From: Bacteroidetes bacterium UBA7692
GTDB taxonomy: Bacteria; Bacteroidota; Bacteroidia; Chitinophagales; LD1
Length of the DNA: 19,007 bases
Direction: 5' to 3'
Assembly: GCA_002482725.1 (NCBI GenBank)
Contig: DLGO01000043.1
Location: 1-19,007, forward strand
Each line of letters starts with the position of its first letter. The first letter of the stretch is position 1. Below are positions 1 to 7,820 of the stretch, in pieces. The translations under genes were made by a program, and so were the position numbers. Under the pieces are notes generated by a model, which had not been told where the DNA came from, searched no databases, and saw nothing but the letters and a program-made list of their open reading frames with translations.

Positions 1-374
1 CCTTCCTTTGCTTTTATCTGCTCCTCGGTACGGGCCAGTAGCTGCGGGTCCAGGTAGTCTTCCTTTACCTCGGTCAGTTCCAGTATGGTGTCACCTTTTT
101 TTACTACATCGCCTTCTTTTACCCACCAGCGTTCTATACGCCCTGCTATCACAGCATTCAGCTCTTGCGGGCGTAGCGAGGGGCTAAGGGTGGTTACAGT
201 GCCGGGTGCGCGTACATTTTGCGTCCATGGCAGGAATAGGGATAATATAGCTACACCCAGCATAATCCCCAGGTTGCGCACTGTTTTGCGGTCGTTGCCT
301 TCAGCAAAGCTCTTGCGGTACGATACCAGTTTTTCTTTCTTCAGCAGGCTCTGCTCGTCGTTTTTCATCCACAT
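1..374 (-). CDS. HlyD-family membrane fusion (adaptor) protein, N-terminal part, cut by window edge
   Basis: Adaptor proteins of this family link an inner-membrane ABC or other transporter to an outer-membrane channel in type I export. The 124 visible residues show a charged cytoplasmic start, one membrane segment at about residues 34-50 (ending FLPW), then a periplasmic beta stretch at about 73-100 with the biotinyl/lipoyl-like pattern AGRIERWWVKEGDVVKKGD, the usual first half of the barrel-sandwich domain. The start of a coiled hairpin (LLARTEEQIKAKE) follows and the gene runs off the left edge. I chose the ATG at 374; an ATG two codons later (368) is equally possible. It starts 11 bases after the stop of the upstream ABC gene on the same strand, so the two are almost certainly one operon and one export machine. 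The substrate is unknown. Confidence 0.85.
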   Translation of the reverse strand, partial: MWMKNDEQSLLKKEKLVSYRKSFAEGNDRKTVRNLGIMLGVAILSLFLPWTQNVRAPGTVTTLSPSLRPQELNAVIAGRIERWWVKEGDVVKKGDTILELTEVKEDYLDPQLLARTEEQIKAKE

Positions 375-385
375 ACGTCTGCTAT

Positions 386-2125
386 TTAGTTTTTAAGGAA
401 TGATTTTTTAAAGCTGCTTTTGTGCTGTAGCTCTTCATAGCTGCCATAAGCCTCTATACCGTTTTCTGCCAGTATCAGTATTTTGTCGCAACGCCTCGCA
501 AAGTCGGGGTCGTTGCTCACGGCCAACATAGTAAATGGTGCCGAGCGGTGGGTAAAGTAGTTGATGATCTTGCGTTGCTCGCCTTGGTCCAATCCCTGCC
601 ATGCATCTTCTATCAGCAGCAGCTTTGGCTTGTTCAGTAGCGCACGCGTCAGGCATATTTTGTTCATTACATTGCGGGGTAGTTTGCGCCCCATGGCATC
701 AACCTGCGTGTTCAGGCCATGCTCCTGCGATTGTATAAAGGCAGTAAGTCCCATTTCGTCGCTTACCTTCATCACCTGCTGTATGCTTATATTTTCATCG
801 CCCAGCGTCAGGTTTTCCAGTAGCGTGCCTGTAAAAATATCTACTGTAGAAAGTGCCACACCAATGTTTTGGCGCAGTGTTTCCAGGTTGTAATTTTTGA
901 TTGGTATCTCGTTCAGCAGCAGTTGCCCCTTAAAGTCTGGGTATGCCCCGGTAAACATGCGTAGCAGCGTAGTTTTGCCCGCGCCTTCAGGCCCGGCTAT
1001 GCATATCTTTTCTCCGGCTGCTATGCTGAAGCTAAGCTGCTGCAGTGTGTTGCGCTGGTCATCGGGGTAGCGGAAAGAGAAATCTTCGAGCTTAATGGCC
1101 ACACCTTTTTGGTCGGCTGCCTGCTGTAGGGTGATTCCGCTGAATGTCTCTGTAGGCTTGTCCAGCACCTTGCCTATTTTTTCTATAGAGGTAAGGGTGT
1201 CATACACTGTTTCCAGGCTGGTAATGAATTTTTCTACCGAAGATAATATCGTCAATATCACGATTTCGGAGGCTATGAACTGGCCTATGTTTATCTGCTG
1301 GTCTACAAACAGTATGCTGCCCAGTATCAGCAGCGCAGCGGTTATGGCCACCTTGAATGCTATAAACCAGTAATACTGTATCACCAATACATCGAAGTGC
1401 TTTTCGCGTGCATCCAGGTAGTTGCTTACCAGGCCATCGGCACGCTTAAGCGGGTATTCGTTTACCCCCATAAACTTAAACATCTTCAGGGTGCGGGCTA
1501 CCTCTTCCAGCCACGAGGCTGTGTCGTATTTGTAGTTGGATTCCTCCAGGCTTGTTTGCAAACCCTTTGGCCCTGTGATGCGGAACATGATGGCTATAAG
1601 CAATACCAGGAACAAGCCAAAGAAGATGAAGAAAGGGCTATAGAGCGATAGCAACAGCAGGCCAAATATGATCTGCACCATAGCTGAAGGAAAATCCAGT
1701 AATAGCTTCGAGATACCTTTTTGCAAAGCAGCAGTATCGAAGAATCGGTTTACCAGTTCGGGCAGGTAATAGTCGTCTATGGCCTCGAGCCTCAGGCGCG
1801 GTAGCACATGGGCAAACTCCAGGGTGTAGCGGGTAAAAATACGGCGCTGTATGCGCTCGTTTATCCGCATTTGCATTACCTGCAGCATGCCATTGAAAAA
1901 TACCCCTGCTACTACCACCGCAATAAGGATAACCAAAGAGGTGGACAGCCGGCCGCCAAACAGGAAATTGATGATTGCCTGTATGCCGAGCGGAAGCGAT
2001 AGGGCTATAAGCCCGCTCAGTATGGCATAGAAGTAAATAGAGTAAATCTCTTTGCGCTCAAGCGATATAAGGCTGAATAGGCGTGTCAGTGGTGTTGATA
2101 CCGGCCCGTCATTCGTAGCTGCCAT
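386..2125 (-). CDS. ABC exporter protein (membrane domain plus degenerate ATPase domain)
   Basis: A 579-residue half-transporter with membrane helices over about residues 28-300 and a nucleotide-binding domain over about 343-579. Walker A is intact (GPEGAGKTT, 378-386). The other motifs are not: the Q-loop glutamine is replaced near S426, the LSGGQ signature reads LPRNV (482-486), Walker B reads LLLIED (502-507) with Asp/Glu swapped to Glu/Asp, and the switch histidine position is S537 in AVSNDPD. The D-loop LD (512-513) remains. I see no N-terminal C39 peptidase domain. Nucleotide binding is plausible; efficient hydrolysis by the usual mechanism is doubtful. The HlyD-like gene just downstream indicates a type I-style export complex. 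The reading frame is unbroken, so this looks like a maintained divergent protein rather than a decaying gene. Confidence 0.9.
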   Translation of the reverse strand: MAATNDGPVSTPLTRLFSLISLERKEIYSIYFYAILSGLIALSLPLGIQAIINFLFGGRLSTSLVILIAVVVAGVFFNGMLQVMQMRINERIQRRIFTRYTLEFAHVLPRLRLEAIDDYYLPELVNRFFDTAALQKGISKLLLDFPSAMVQIIFGLLLLSLYSPFFIFFGLFLVLLIAIMFRITGPKGLQTSLEESNYKYDTASWLEEVARTLKMFKFMGVNEYPLKRADGLVSNYLDAREKHFDVLVIQYYWFIAFKVAITAALLILGSILFVDQQINIGQFIASEIVILTILSSVEKFITSLETVYDTLTSIEKIGKVLDKPTETFSGITLQQAADQKGVAIKLEDFSFRYPDDQRNTLQQLSFSIAAGEKICIAGPEGAGKTTLLRMFTGAYPDFKGQLLLNEIPIKNYNLETLRQNIGVALSTVDIFTGTLLENLTLGDENISIQQVMKVSDEMGLTAFIQSQEHGLNTQVDAMGRKLPRNVMNKICLTRALLNKPKLLLIEDAWQGLDQGEQRKIINYFTHRSAPFTMLAVSNDPDFARRCDKILILAENGIEAYGSYEELQHKSSFKKSFLKN

Positions 2126-2316
2126 GTATATTGTGTGTTTTATTAATTTTCAAATATGATAGGTATATAATAGACGATAATAGTAATTCGATATTTTGAA
2201 TTGTTCTAAAAGATGCTAAATGAGGAAGCAACTTAGGGTGTGCAAAATGATTTGACAATATACTAACAAAGATATAATAACAGAAAAAGGGATTGAAGGT
2301 TCGATTTTCTGGTGCT

Positions 2317-2727
2317 TTAAAGGGTGTCGGGTAATAGAAAGCTGATATCTTTTGCCAATGTAATGTTGTTGCTTACCATCTTAAATATCTGATATTGATG
2401 CTCCATACCTTCGTACTCTGTATTATGTATGCACAATAAACCATGAGAGCCCGGCGCACTCTCGTTTATGAGAGCGAATGCGTTTTCAGGACCTGAATCA
2501 TAATGGTTCTGCATACCTGAAAAATGCGACGTTATCATACCTCCACTTCCTTCAATTATGCGCAAGTCATGTGGCGCCAGATATTCCTTGGTTTCTATGC
2601 TGCTTTTAGTCAGATTTGTCAGGTCTAGCAGTCTTTTTCTATATTCAGGATAGGCTAATGCTGCTTGCATTAACGATGTTAAATGAGCAGTATGTTCTAT
2701 TTCTACCCAGCAATGGTATATAAACAT
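2317..2727 (-). CDS. hypothetical protein, about 136 residues
   Basis: I do not recognise this protein. The frame can be extended to a TTG at 2748, but the first ATG is at 2727 and I prefer it; no clear ribosome binding site decides the matter. It has no signal peptide or membrane helix. It looks like a small soluble alpha/beta protein: a helical first third (HLTSLMQAALAYPEYRKRLL), a middle with APHDLRIIEGSGG, and a C-terminal half with ENAFALINES and SHGLLCIHN. Composition is A/T-richer than dnaG upstream. It begins 46 bases after the dnaG stop on the same strand and ends 191 bases before the ABC gene, so readthrough from dnaG is possible. The protein-like composition favours a real gene, but the function is unknown. 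Confidence 0.6.
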   Translation of the reverse strand: MFIYHCWVEIEHTAHLTSLMQAALAYPEYRKRLLDLTNLTKSSIETKEYLAPHDLRIIEGSGGMITSHFSGMQNHYDSGPENAFALINESAPGSHGLLCIHNTEYEGMEHQYQIFKMVSNNITLAKDISFLLPDTL

Positions 2728-2773
2728 ATAAAGTAATTTAATAGCCAATATAGCTCAATAGGCATATAAATCA

Positions 2774-4729
2774 TTACATATTCGGCCTGTACACCGTGGT
2801 CTCGGTTATTTTGGCGAAGTCCCTTTTTTGCTTGGTCAGCATGTTGTGCATGCGCAGCAGCCTGTTCAGGTGGTCGGGGTTCTGTTCCTCTTCGGGCTTT
2901 TGTGTTTCCTGCAGTATCTGCTCTTCCACGCTTTTCAGCATGTGCATGTTCTTGAACTGCTTGAAGCGGATAAGCGCGCTCTCTACATCGCGCACGTATA
3001 TGGCGTCCTTTTCCACTATGGCTATCTTGAAGCGCGTCCACCAGTTTTCGCTTACCTGGTACTTTTCCGATAGCAGGTCTATGGCAGCCGTGCGCGTTTC
3101 TACATCTTCGTTTTGCAGGAAGCTATCTGCCGACGGGTATATGCCCTCTTCTGCCTTGTCCTTCAGATCGTCGTACAGCTTTTTGTAGAGTGGCCATTCT
3201 ATCTCCACGCCCTCCAGCTCGTCCAGTATGTGCTGCGTCACCGTTATGGTTTCGGTATCGCTCAGGTGGATAGGGAAGGGGCCGTAGGCAATCATTACCC
3301 GTACTATATCGCTCTCCAATACCCGCAGCGTGGGCGATGTTTCTACCAACTGCTCCTTGTGCAGAGCCTGCTGCACCTCTTCGTCGCGGCGGGTGTCGGG
3401 CGTGCTTATTTCAGCTGCGCCTTTGTTGCTCTTGTGGCGGATCTTGTTCACCTCTATCAGCAGCATCTGCTCCTGCATGCCGAAGTGGCCGCTGCACTCC
3501 TTTATGTATACCGAGCGCTGTATGGCATCCGGTATCTTGGCTATGGAACCCATGATGTCGCGTATCAGCTCGCTCTTCTTTATCGGGTCGCTGGAAGCCT
3601 CTTTGGCAAACAGCGCCGTCTTGAAGAGTATAAGGTCCTTGCGCGTTTCGCGCACGTATTTGGTAAAGGCCTCGCTGCCTGTTTTACGCACGTAGGAGTC
3701 CGGGTCCTCACCATCGGGGAATATCACGATGCGCACATTCATGCCCTCCTCCAGTATCATATCGGTACCGCGCAGCGCGGCCTTTATGCCTGCGGCATCG
3801 CCATCGTATAGCATGGTAATGTTGGCCGTCATGCGCTTTATGATGCGTATCTGCTCTATGGTAAGCGCCGTGCCGCTACTGGCCACTACATTCTCTATAC
3901 CCGCCTGGTGCAGCGATACCACATCGGTATAGCCCTCTACCAGGTAGCACTCGTCCATCTTGCGTATGGCCACCTTTGCCTGAAAGGCACCATACAGTAT
4001 CTTGCTCTTGTTGTAAACGTCGCTCTCGGGCGTGTTTACGTACTTGGGGGCCTTCTCGTCTTTCTTCAGTATGCGGCCGCCAAAACCAACCACCTTGCCA
4101 TTCAGGTTGTGTATGGGAAACATCACCCTGTTGCGGAAAAAGTCGTAGGTACTTCCCTCCTTTGGAGAGGTAAGCCCCGCGTCTTTCAGTATCTGCAACT
4201 GGAACGAGTTTGCCAGGGCGTGTTTGGTAAAAGCATCGCCTTTGTCGGGCGAAAAGCCCATCTGGAACTTCTCTATGGTATGCTTGTCAAATCCTCGCTC
4301 CTTGAAGTAGGAGAGGCCCACGCTGCCCTCGTCTGAGTGTAGTATTTCGGTATAGTACTTCTGCGCAAAGGCATTGGCTATGAGTATGCTCTCGGCATGC
4401 GACTGCTTCTCCTGCTCTTCGTGCGATACGGGCTCAAAGGTCTCTTCAATCTCTACATTATACTTCTTGGCCAGGAACTTCAGCGCCTCTACATAGCTCA
4501 TCTGTGCATGCTCCATCAGGAAGGTAACCGAGTTGCCCGACTTGCCGCAACCAAAGCACTTATAGAAGTTTTTGGCAGGCGTAACTGTAAAGGAAGGCGT
4601 CTTCTCGTTGTGGAAAGGGCAATTGCCCAGCAGGTTGGCCCCGCGCTTTTTCAACACCACATACTCGCCCACCACGTCTTCTACACGTGCCTCGTCCATT
4701 ATACGCGCTATGCTCAGTTTCGATATCAT
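2774..4729 (-). CDS. dnaG: DNA primase DnaG
   Basis: DnaG makes the short RNA primers for the lagging strand and for restart, working with the replicative helicase. The 651-residue length is ordinary. The N-terminal CHC2 zinc-binding domain is complete: C37-x2-H40 and C58-x2-C61, with the conserved NEKTPSFTV between. The RNA-polymerase basic region follows (RVMFPIHNLNGKVVGFGGRI, 201-220). The TOPRIM core shows VEGYTD (E265), YDGDAAG (D309, D311) and DGEDPDSY (339-346). The C-terminal part, after about residue 430, is the variable helicase-interaction region and is rich in charged helices. The ATG at 4729 begins MISKLSIARI, a typical primase start. No sigma factor gene follows, unlike the classical rpsU-dnaG-rpoD arrangement. 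Neighbouring genes on both sides are A/T-richer and functionally unrelated. Confidence 0.98.
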   Translation of the reverse strand: MISKLSIARIMDEARVEDVVGEYVVLKKRGANLLGNCPFHNEKTPSFTVTPAKNFYKCFGCGKSGNSVTFLMEHAQMSYVEALKFLAKKYNVEIEETFEPVSHEEQEKQSHAESILIANAFAQKYYTEILHSDEGSVGLSYFKERGFDKHTIEKFQMGFSPDKGDAFTKHALANSFQLQILKDAGLTSPKEGSTYDFFRNRVMFPIHNLNGKVVGFGGRILKKDEKAPKYVNTPESDVYNKSKILYGAFQAKVAIRKMDECYLVEGYTDVVSLHQAGIENVVASSGTALTIEQIRIIKRMTANITMLYDGDAAGIKAALRGTDMILEEGMNVRIVIFPDGEDPDSYVRKTGSEAFTKYVRETRKDLILFKTALFAKEASSDPIKKSELIRDIMGSIAKIPDAIQRSVYIKECSGHFGMQEQMLLIEVNKIRHKSNKGAAEISTPDTRRDEEVQQALHKEQLVETSPTLRVLESDIVRVMIAYGPFPIHLSDTETITVTQHILDELEGVEIEWPLYKKLYDDLKDKAEEGIYPSADSFLQNEDVETRTAAIDLLSEKYQVSENWWTRFKIAIVEKDAIYVRDVESALIRFKQFKNMHMLKSVEEQILQETQKPEEEQNPDHLNRLLRMHNMLTKQKRDFAKITETTVYRPNM

Positions 4730-4786
4730 CGGGGGCTACAAAGAAAGCAAAAAAGGGGGAGATAGAGGGAGGGTCAACAGAACGGG

Positions 4787-5440
4787 TTATTCTTTCTTTT
4801 CTATGACGAACCAAGAGGCTACATAAGCCGTAAAGGTGCCGAATAGACCTACTCCTGCTGTCATAAGTATAGCTGCTATAACTCTTCCTTCAGTCGTAAC
4901 AGGGAATTTATCTCCATATCCAACAGTAGTGATTGTTACGTAGGCCCACCAAATTGCATCTTCAGCGGTTTTTATATTGCTATTGGGGTCTTTTTCTACC
5001 TGTAATATGGCAATTGCCGAGAATATAATAAGCAAAATGGCCAGAATAGCAACTGATGTAAAGGCCCCTTTTGCTTTGTTTTTTAGAAGGTGATTCAATA
5101 ATTCCTTGGTTGATTTAAAAGCCCTGATTATTCTAAGTAGCCTGATTATGCGCAATATTCGTCCAAACCGTAAGAAGTCGACCATAGGAATACTGGAAAT
5201 GAGGTCAATCCAACCCCATCGCATAAATTTTGCTTTATTTTCTGCCTGATAAAGCCGTATACAAAATTCAATAAAGAAGATTAGACAAATGGCATTGTCT
5301 ATATAGCTTAACAATGTGGATGTTTCTTTAGGAAGAACTACAGCGGTATCTATTAGCATCGCTACTAACACATAGATGGATAACACCAGGACTATAAGGT
5401 TAAGATAACCTAGTTCGCTTTTTGCTTCCTGGTCTGGCAT
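4787..5440 (-). CDS. voltage-gated potassium channel family protein (six-helix ion channel)
   Basis: A compact 217-residue channel with all parts of a voltage-gated K+ channel subunit: S1 at about 11-34, S2 at 47-64, S3 at 74-90, S4 at 91-108, S5 at 126-146, the pore loop at 160-178 and S6 at 185-209. S4 carries arginine at every third position (R91, R94, R97, R100, R103, R106), a textbook voltage sensor. The selectivity filter reads TVGYGD (172-177), indicating K+ selectivity. There is no cytoplasmic RCK/TrkA-N domain; the protein ends a few residues after S6. It lies 57 bases upstream of dnaG on the same strand and is divergent from the OLD nuclease gene. Composition is A/T-richer than dnaG. 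The family is clear, but the physiological role is not readable from the sequence. Confidence 0.93.
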   Translation of the reverse strand: MPDQEAKSELGYLNLIVLVLSIYVLVAMLIDTAVVLPKETSTLLSYIDNAICLIFFIEFCIRLYQAENKAKFMRWGWIDLISSIPMVDFLRFGRILRIIRLLRIIRAFKSTKELLNHLLKNKAKGAFTSVAILAILLIIFSAIAILQVEKDPNSNIKTAEDAIWWAYVTITTVGYGDKFPVTTEGRVIAAILMTAGVGLFGTFTAYVASWFVIEKKE

Positions 5441-5530
5441 GGTGAACTAATGTATTAGTGAAAATTCCGGATCTTTAAAATAATCGAAGAATACGGATTT
5501 GTAATGTAGGAATAGAGGTTGAGAAATAAA

Positions 5531-5550
5531 AATCCCATCAATATGGGGTT
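5531..5550. repeat. short inverted repeat (hairpin) in the channel/OLD intergenic region
   Basis: The arms AATCCCAT and ATGGGGTT flank the loop CAAT, giving an 8-bp stem with one G-T pair. It lies in the 185-base A/T-rich gap between the divergent channel and OLD genes, 76 bases before the OLD start. It could be an operator or a leader hairpin. It has no adjacent T-run, so it is not a terminator. Its role is unknown. Confidence 0.4.
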
Positions 5551-5625
5551 ATAATATTTAGTAGTATTTTCGAATTGTATCAGTAAAATTGCGGCTATGT
5601 ACGTTTTCCATAAATTAAGTGATTA

Positions 5626-7572
5626 ATGCATATAAAGAGTTTTAAAATAAAGAATTTCAAGTCCTTCAAGGATGTTACAATTCATTTTAATAATGATTTA
5701 AATATATTGACAGGTGCCAATAACTCAGGAAAAACTACTGTACTAGAGGCTATTTCACTATGGCATGAATGCTTTAGTAAGTTAATTTCCAAAGCAAAGG
5801 GCTCTGAGAAAAATTATAAAAAGGGCGACTGGATTTTAGGTCCCACTTCAAATAAATATTTTCCCTTTGATCAGATTAACAGTGTCAGATCTCCTTTCTT
5901 CGAAGATATTTTTTACCAAAGAATAAAGACGAATAATATTAGCTTATCTGCAACACTGGTGGATGGGACAGATGAGATTGAAGTGTCTTTTCTAATCGGT
6001 AGTTCAGGGGCAAATTATGTTATCAGACTGGCTAACTATTCAAGTTACTCTTTCAAAAGATTTAATAATTTTTTTGGACCGGCTGCGGACTCTGCAATTG
6101 GGATAGTTTATGCTAGCCCTGTTGCAGTTATTGAATCTTCGGAAGAATTTTGTACCACCCCTGTTATTGCTGATAAGATATTACAACGGCAATCTTTTCA
6201 GGTACTAAGGAACAGAATCTATAAGCTCTTAGCTTCTTCTGATACGCCTACTGCAGAGAGGTTTTTGGCAGACTTGAATTATATTTTATTTGATAGGGGT
6301 GATGGCATTTCCCTTTTTAACAGAAGTAATATACAGCAGGATAGAAGGGTATTGATAAGGTATAAAATTAATAGGCGCGGCGATACAGAGAAGGATCTAG
6401 CTTTGCTGGGTAGTGGTTCGTTACAAACCATAGAGATATTGTTGAATCTATACAACCCGGGAGAGCCAAGCCGTTTGTTGAGCATAATTCTTTTAGATGA
6501 ACCTGATAGCCATATTCACCGTGATATTCAGGCTAGATTAATTCTTGTCTTAAAGAAGTTTGGGGTAGATAAGCAAATTTTCATTTCAACCCACAATGAG
6601 GCACTAATAAGAAATGCAGATTACCAACATGTTTTTCACATGTCAGGAAAAAACACGGATGAGGTGTCTGCAATTTCCAATCAGGAAATTGCCAGAATTC
6701 AACCCCACTTTAAAGGTATTTACCCAGCTCAGATTAATCCGGTGATGCGATCCATAGGAAGTGCAACAGGACTTGACTTCATAAATGCGATTGAATGCGA
6801 TAGGTTAATATTCGTAGAAGGAGAAGATGATGCCAAAATTGTTAGTTTGTTATTAAGGAATTTATCGGGCAATAAGAAAAAATATATGTTTTGGGTAATG
6901 GGTGGTATAAGCGAGGTGTTCGAAAACATAGTTGCCTACAGGACGGTCTTTTCCAATATCCGTAATGGTAAAACGCTTTGGGAGAAATCGGCCTTGATTT
7001 TTGATAAGGATTTTTTGACAGATGAACATAGGGATTTGATAGTTAGTGATTTCAGCGAAAAGTTAGGATTAGTAGCTGCATCTATAAGTTCCTATACCTT
7101 TGAATCTTCGTTATTTACCGATATTGATAAGTTAACAATACTTATTGGTAAATGGTTTACGCTAAAGAAGGTAACTTATGACCAGGACGTTTTGACAACT
7201 GAGCTTTTTGATGCGTATTCCGAGTATAAAAGAACGTTAGAAGACAGGGTTAATGATACTTGGTTTGAAAATACTATTTATGAATATAGGAATAGGCGAG
7301 ACAAGGCGAAAGAAATCTTTGGAAGGAGTCCAATTAAACAGAATGATGTGCAGCTTTCCTCTACAGTAAGAACGGCTGCCAAAGATATCTTTGCCACAGG
7401 AGATATTTATAAGCTTATGAAGAAGGATGACGTTGGTTTTGTGATTAACAAAGTAACGAGTATGTATTCGCTGACTTTTTCTATTGAAACAGATTTTATA
7501 GAATTGATTAAGCTGGTAGATAAAGGATTATGGTTTAATGAGTGGGATGTAATCATTGATTTAGGTAAATAA
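5626..7572 (+). CDS. OLD-family ATP-dependent nuclease (SMC-like ATPase plus TOPRIM), candidate phage defence
   Basis: A 648-residue protein of the OLD (overcoming lysogenisation defect) type. The N-terminal ABC/SMC-like ATPase (about 1-340) has Walker A GANNSGKTT (30-38), a signature-like LGSGSLQ (261-267), Walker B IILLDEPDSH (287-296) and the switch histidine in STHNE (H323). The TOPRIM nuclease domain starts near 390 with VEGEDD (E398) and continues to LIFDKD (D460, D462). A third acidic residue may be E493 in YTFESSLF. A C-terminal region of about 150 residues is unassigned. Known relatives nick or cut DNA under ATP control, and several (P2 Old, GajA of Gabija) block phages. No UvrD-like GajB helicase follows, so this is a stand-alone (class 1-like) OLD by context. 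It is strongly A/T-rich beside its housekeeping neighbours, suggesting horizontal acquisition. Confidence 0.9.
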   Translation: MHIKSFKIKNFKSFKDVTIHFNNDLNILTGANNSGKTTVLEAISLWHECFSKLISKAKGSEKNYKKGDWILGPTSNKYFPFDQINSVRSPFFEDIFYQRIKTNNISLSATLVDGTDEIEVSFLIGSSGANYVIRLANYSSYSFKRFNNFFGPAADSAIGIVYASPVAVIESSEEFCTTPVIADKILQRQSFQVLRNRIYKLLASSDTPTAERFLADLNYILFDRGDGISLFNRSNIQQDRRVLIRYKINRRGDTEKDLALLGSGSLQTIEILLNLYNPGEPSRLLSIILLDEPDSHIHRDIQARLILVLKKFGVDKQIFISTHNEALIRNADYQHVFHMSGKNTDEVSAISNQEIARIQPHFKGIYPAQINPVMRSIGSATGLDFINAIECDRLIFVEGEDDAKIVSLLLRNLSGNKKKYMFWVMGGISEVFENIVAYRTVFSNIRNGKTLWEKSALIFDKDFLTDEHRDLIVSDFSEKLGLVAASISSYTFESSLFTDIDKLTILIGKWFTLKKVTYDQDVLTTELFDAYSEYKRTLEDRVNDTWFENTIYEYRNRRDKAKEIFGRSPIKQNDVQLSSTVRTAAKDIFATGDIYKLMKKDDVGFVINKVTSMYSLTFSIETDFIELIKLVDKGLWFNEWDVIIDLGK

Positions 7573-7576
7573 TAAT

Positions 7577-7681
7577 CTAAATACCTACCCCCTTCTCCTC
7601 AACCACCACCTTCGGCTTCTTAAACCAGTTCTTCGACATATACTCCTCCACGCGCTTTTTGGTGAAGGTAAAAGCTTTGGC
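7577..7681 (-). pseudogene. C-terminal gene remnant, 34 codons between stops
   Basis: Reading minus from 7681, one open frame encodes a charged peptide containing FTKKRVEEYMSKNWFKKPKV and ending KGVGI before a TAG stop at 7577-7579. It resembles the basic tail of a real protein, and its codon choice (GTG, GAG, AAG) resembles the G/C-richer housekeeping genes rather than the A/T-rich OLD gene four bases away. An in-frame TAA at 7682-7684 precedes it and no plausible start exists except an internal ATG at 7639. I read it as the tail of a gene whose body was lost, perhaps when the OLD block arrived. The parent protein is not recognised, and a chance frame is possible. Confidence 0.4.
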
Positions 7682-7736
7682 TTATTTCTACAAATCCCAG
7701 GTATTAAACTCCTTCACCAAATCCTACCTTTACGCA

Positions 7737-7772
7737 AAGCAAAAAAATACCATGCATGGTTTTAGTTTGCTT
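7737..7772. repeat. 36-bp imperfect palindrome with a perfect 12-bp core
   Basis: The core ACCATGCATGGT (7749-7760) is a perfect palindrome. Arms AAGCAAA (7737-7743) and TTTGCTT (7766-7772) are arranged around the same centre, so 15 of 18 positions pair across the whole element. It lies between the gene remnant and the peroxiredoxin gene, 96 bases before that start. It could be a binding site for a dimeric regulator, an RNA hairpin in a leader, or a recombination scar. Confidence 0.55.
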
Positions 7773-7820
7773 CTTTTTGCTTGCTTGTGTTAGGATAAAT
7801 GAATTTTTAATATTCACCAC

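Noticed and set aside
85..396. A 103-codon plus-strand frame at the left edge.
   Set aside because: The opposite strand encodes a coherent HlyD-like protein over the same bases; the plus frame is its shadow.
3113..3811. A 232-codon plus-strand frame antisense to dnaG.
   Set aside because: It mirrors dnaG codon use on the opposite strand, has an implausible composition rich in Tyr, Leu and His, and no family features; dnaG is certain.
7682..7740. Continuation of the 34-codon remnant in another frame (DLVKEFNTWDL).
   Set aside because: It is only 11 codons between stops and does not join the remnant by a simple frameshift, so I do not extend the pseudogene.
7752..7793. A 13-residue hydrophobic leader-like frame, MHGFSLLLFACLC, inside the palindrome region.
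   Set aside because: Its ATG is part of the palindrome core, no ribosome binding site precedes it, and a frame this short in A/T-rich DNA is expected by chance.
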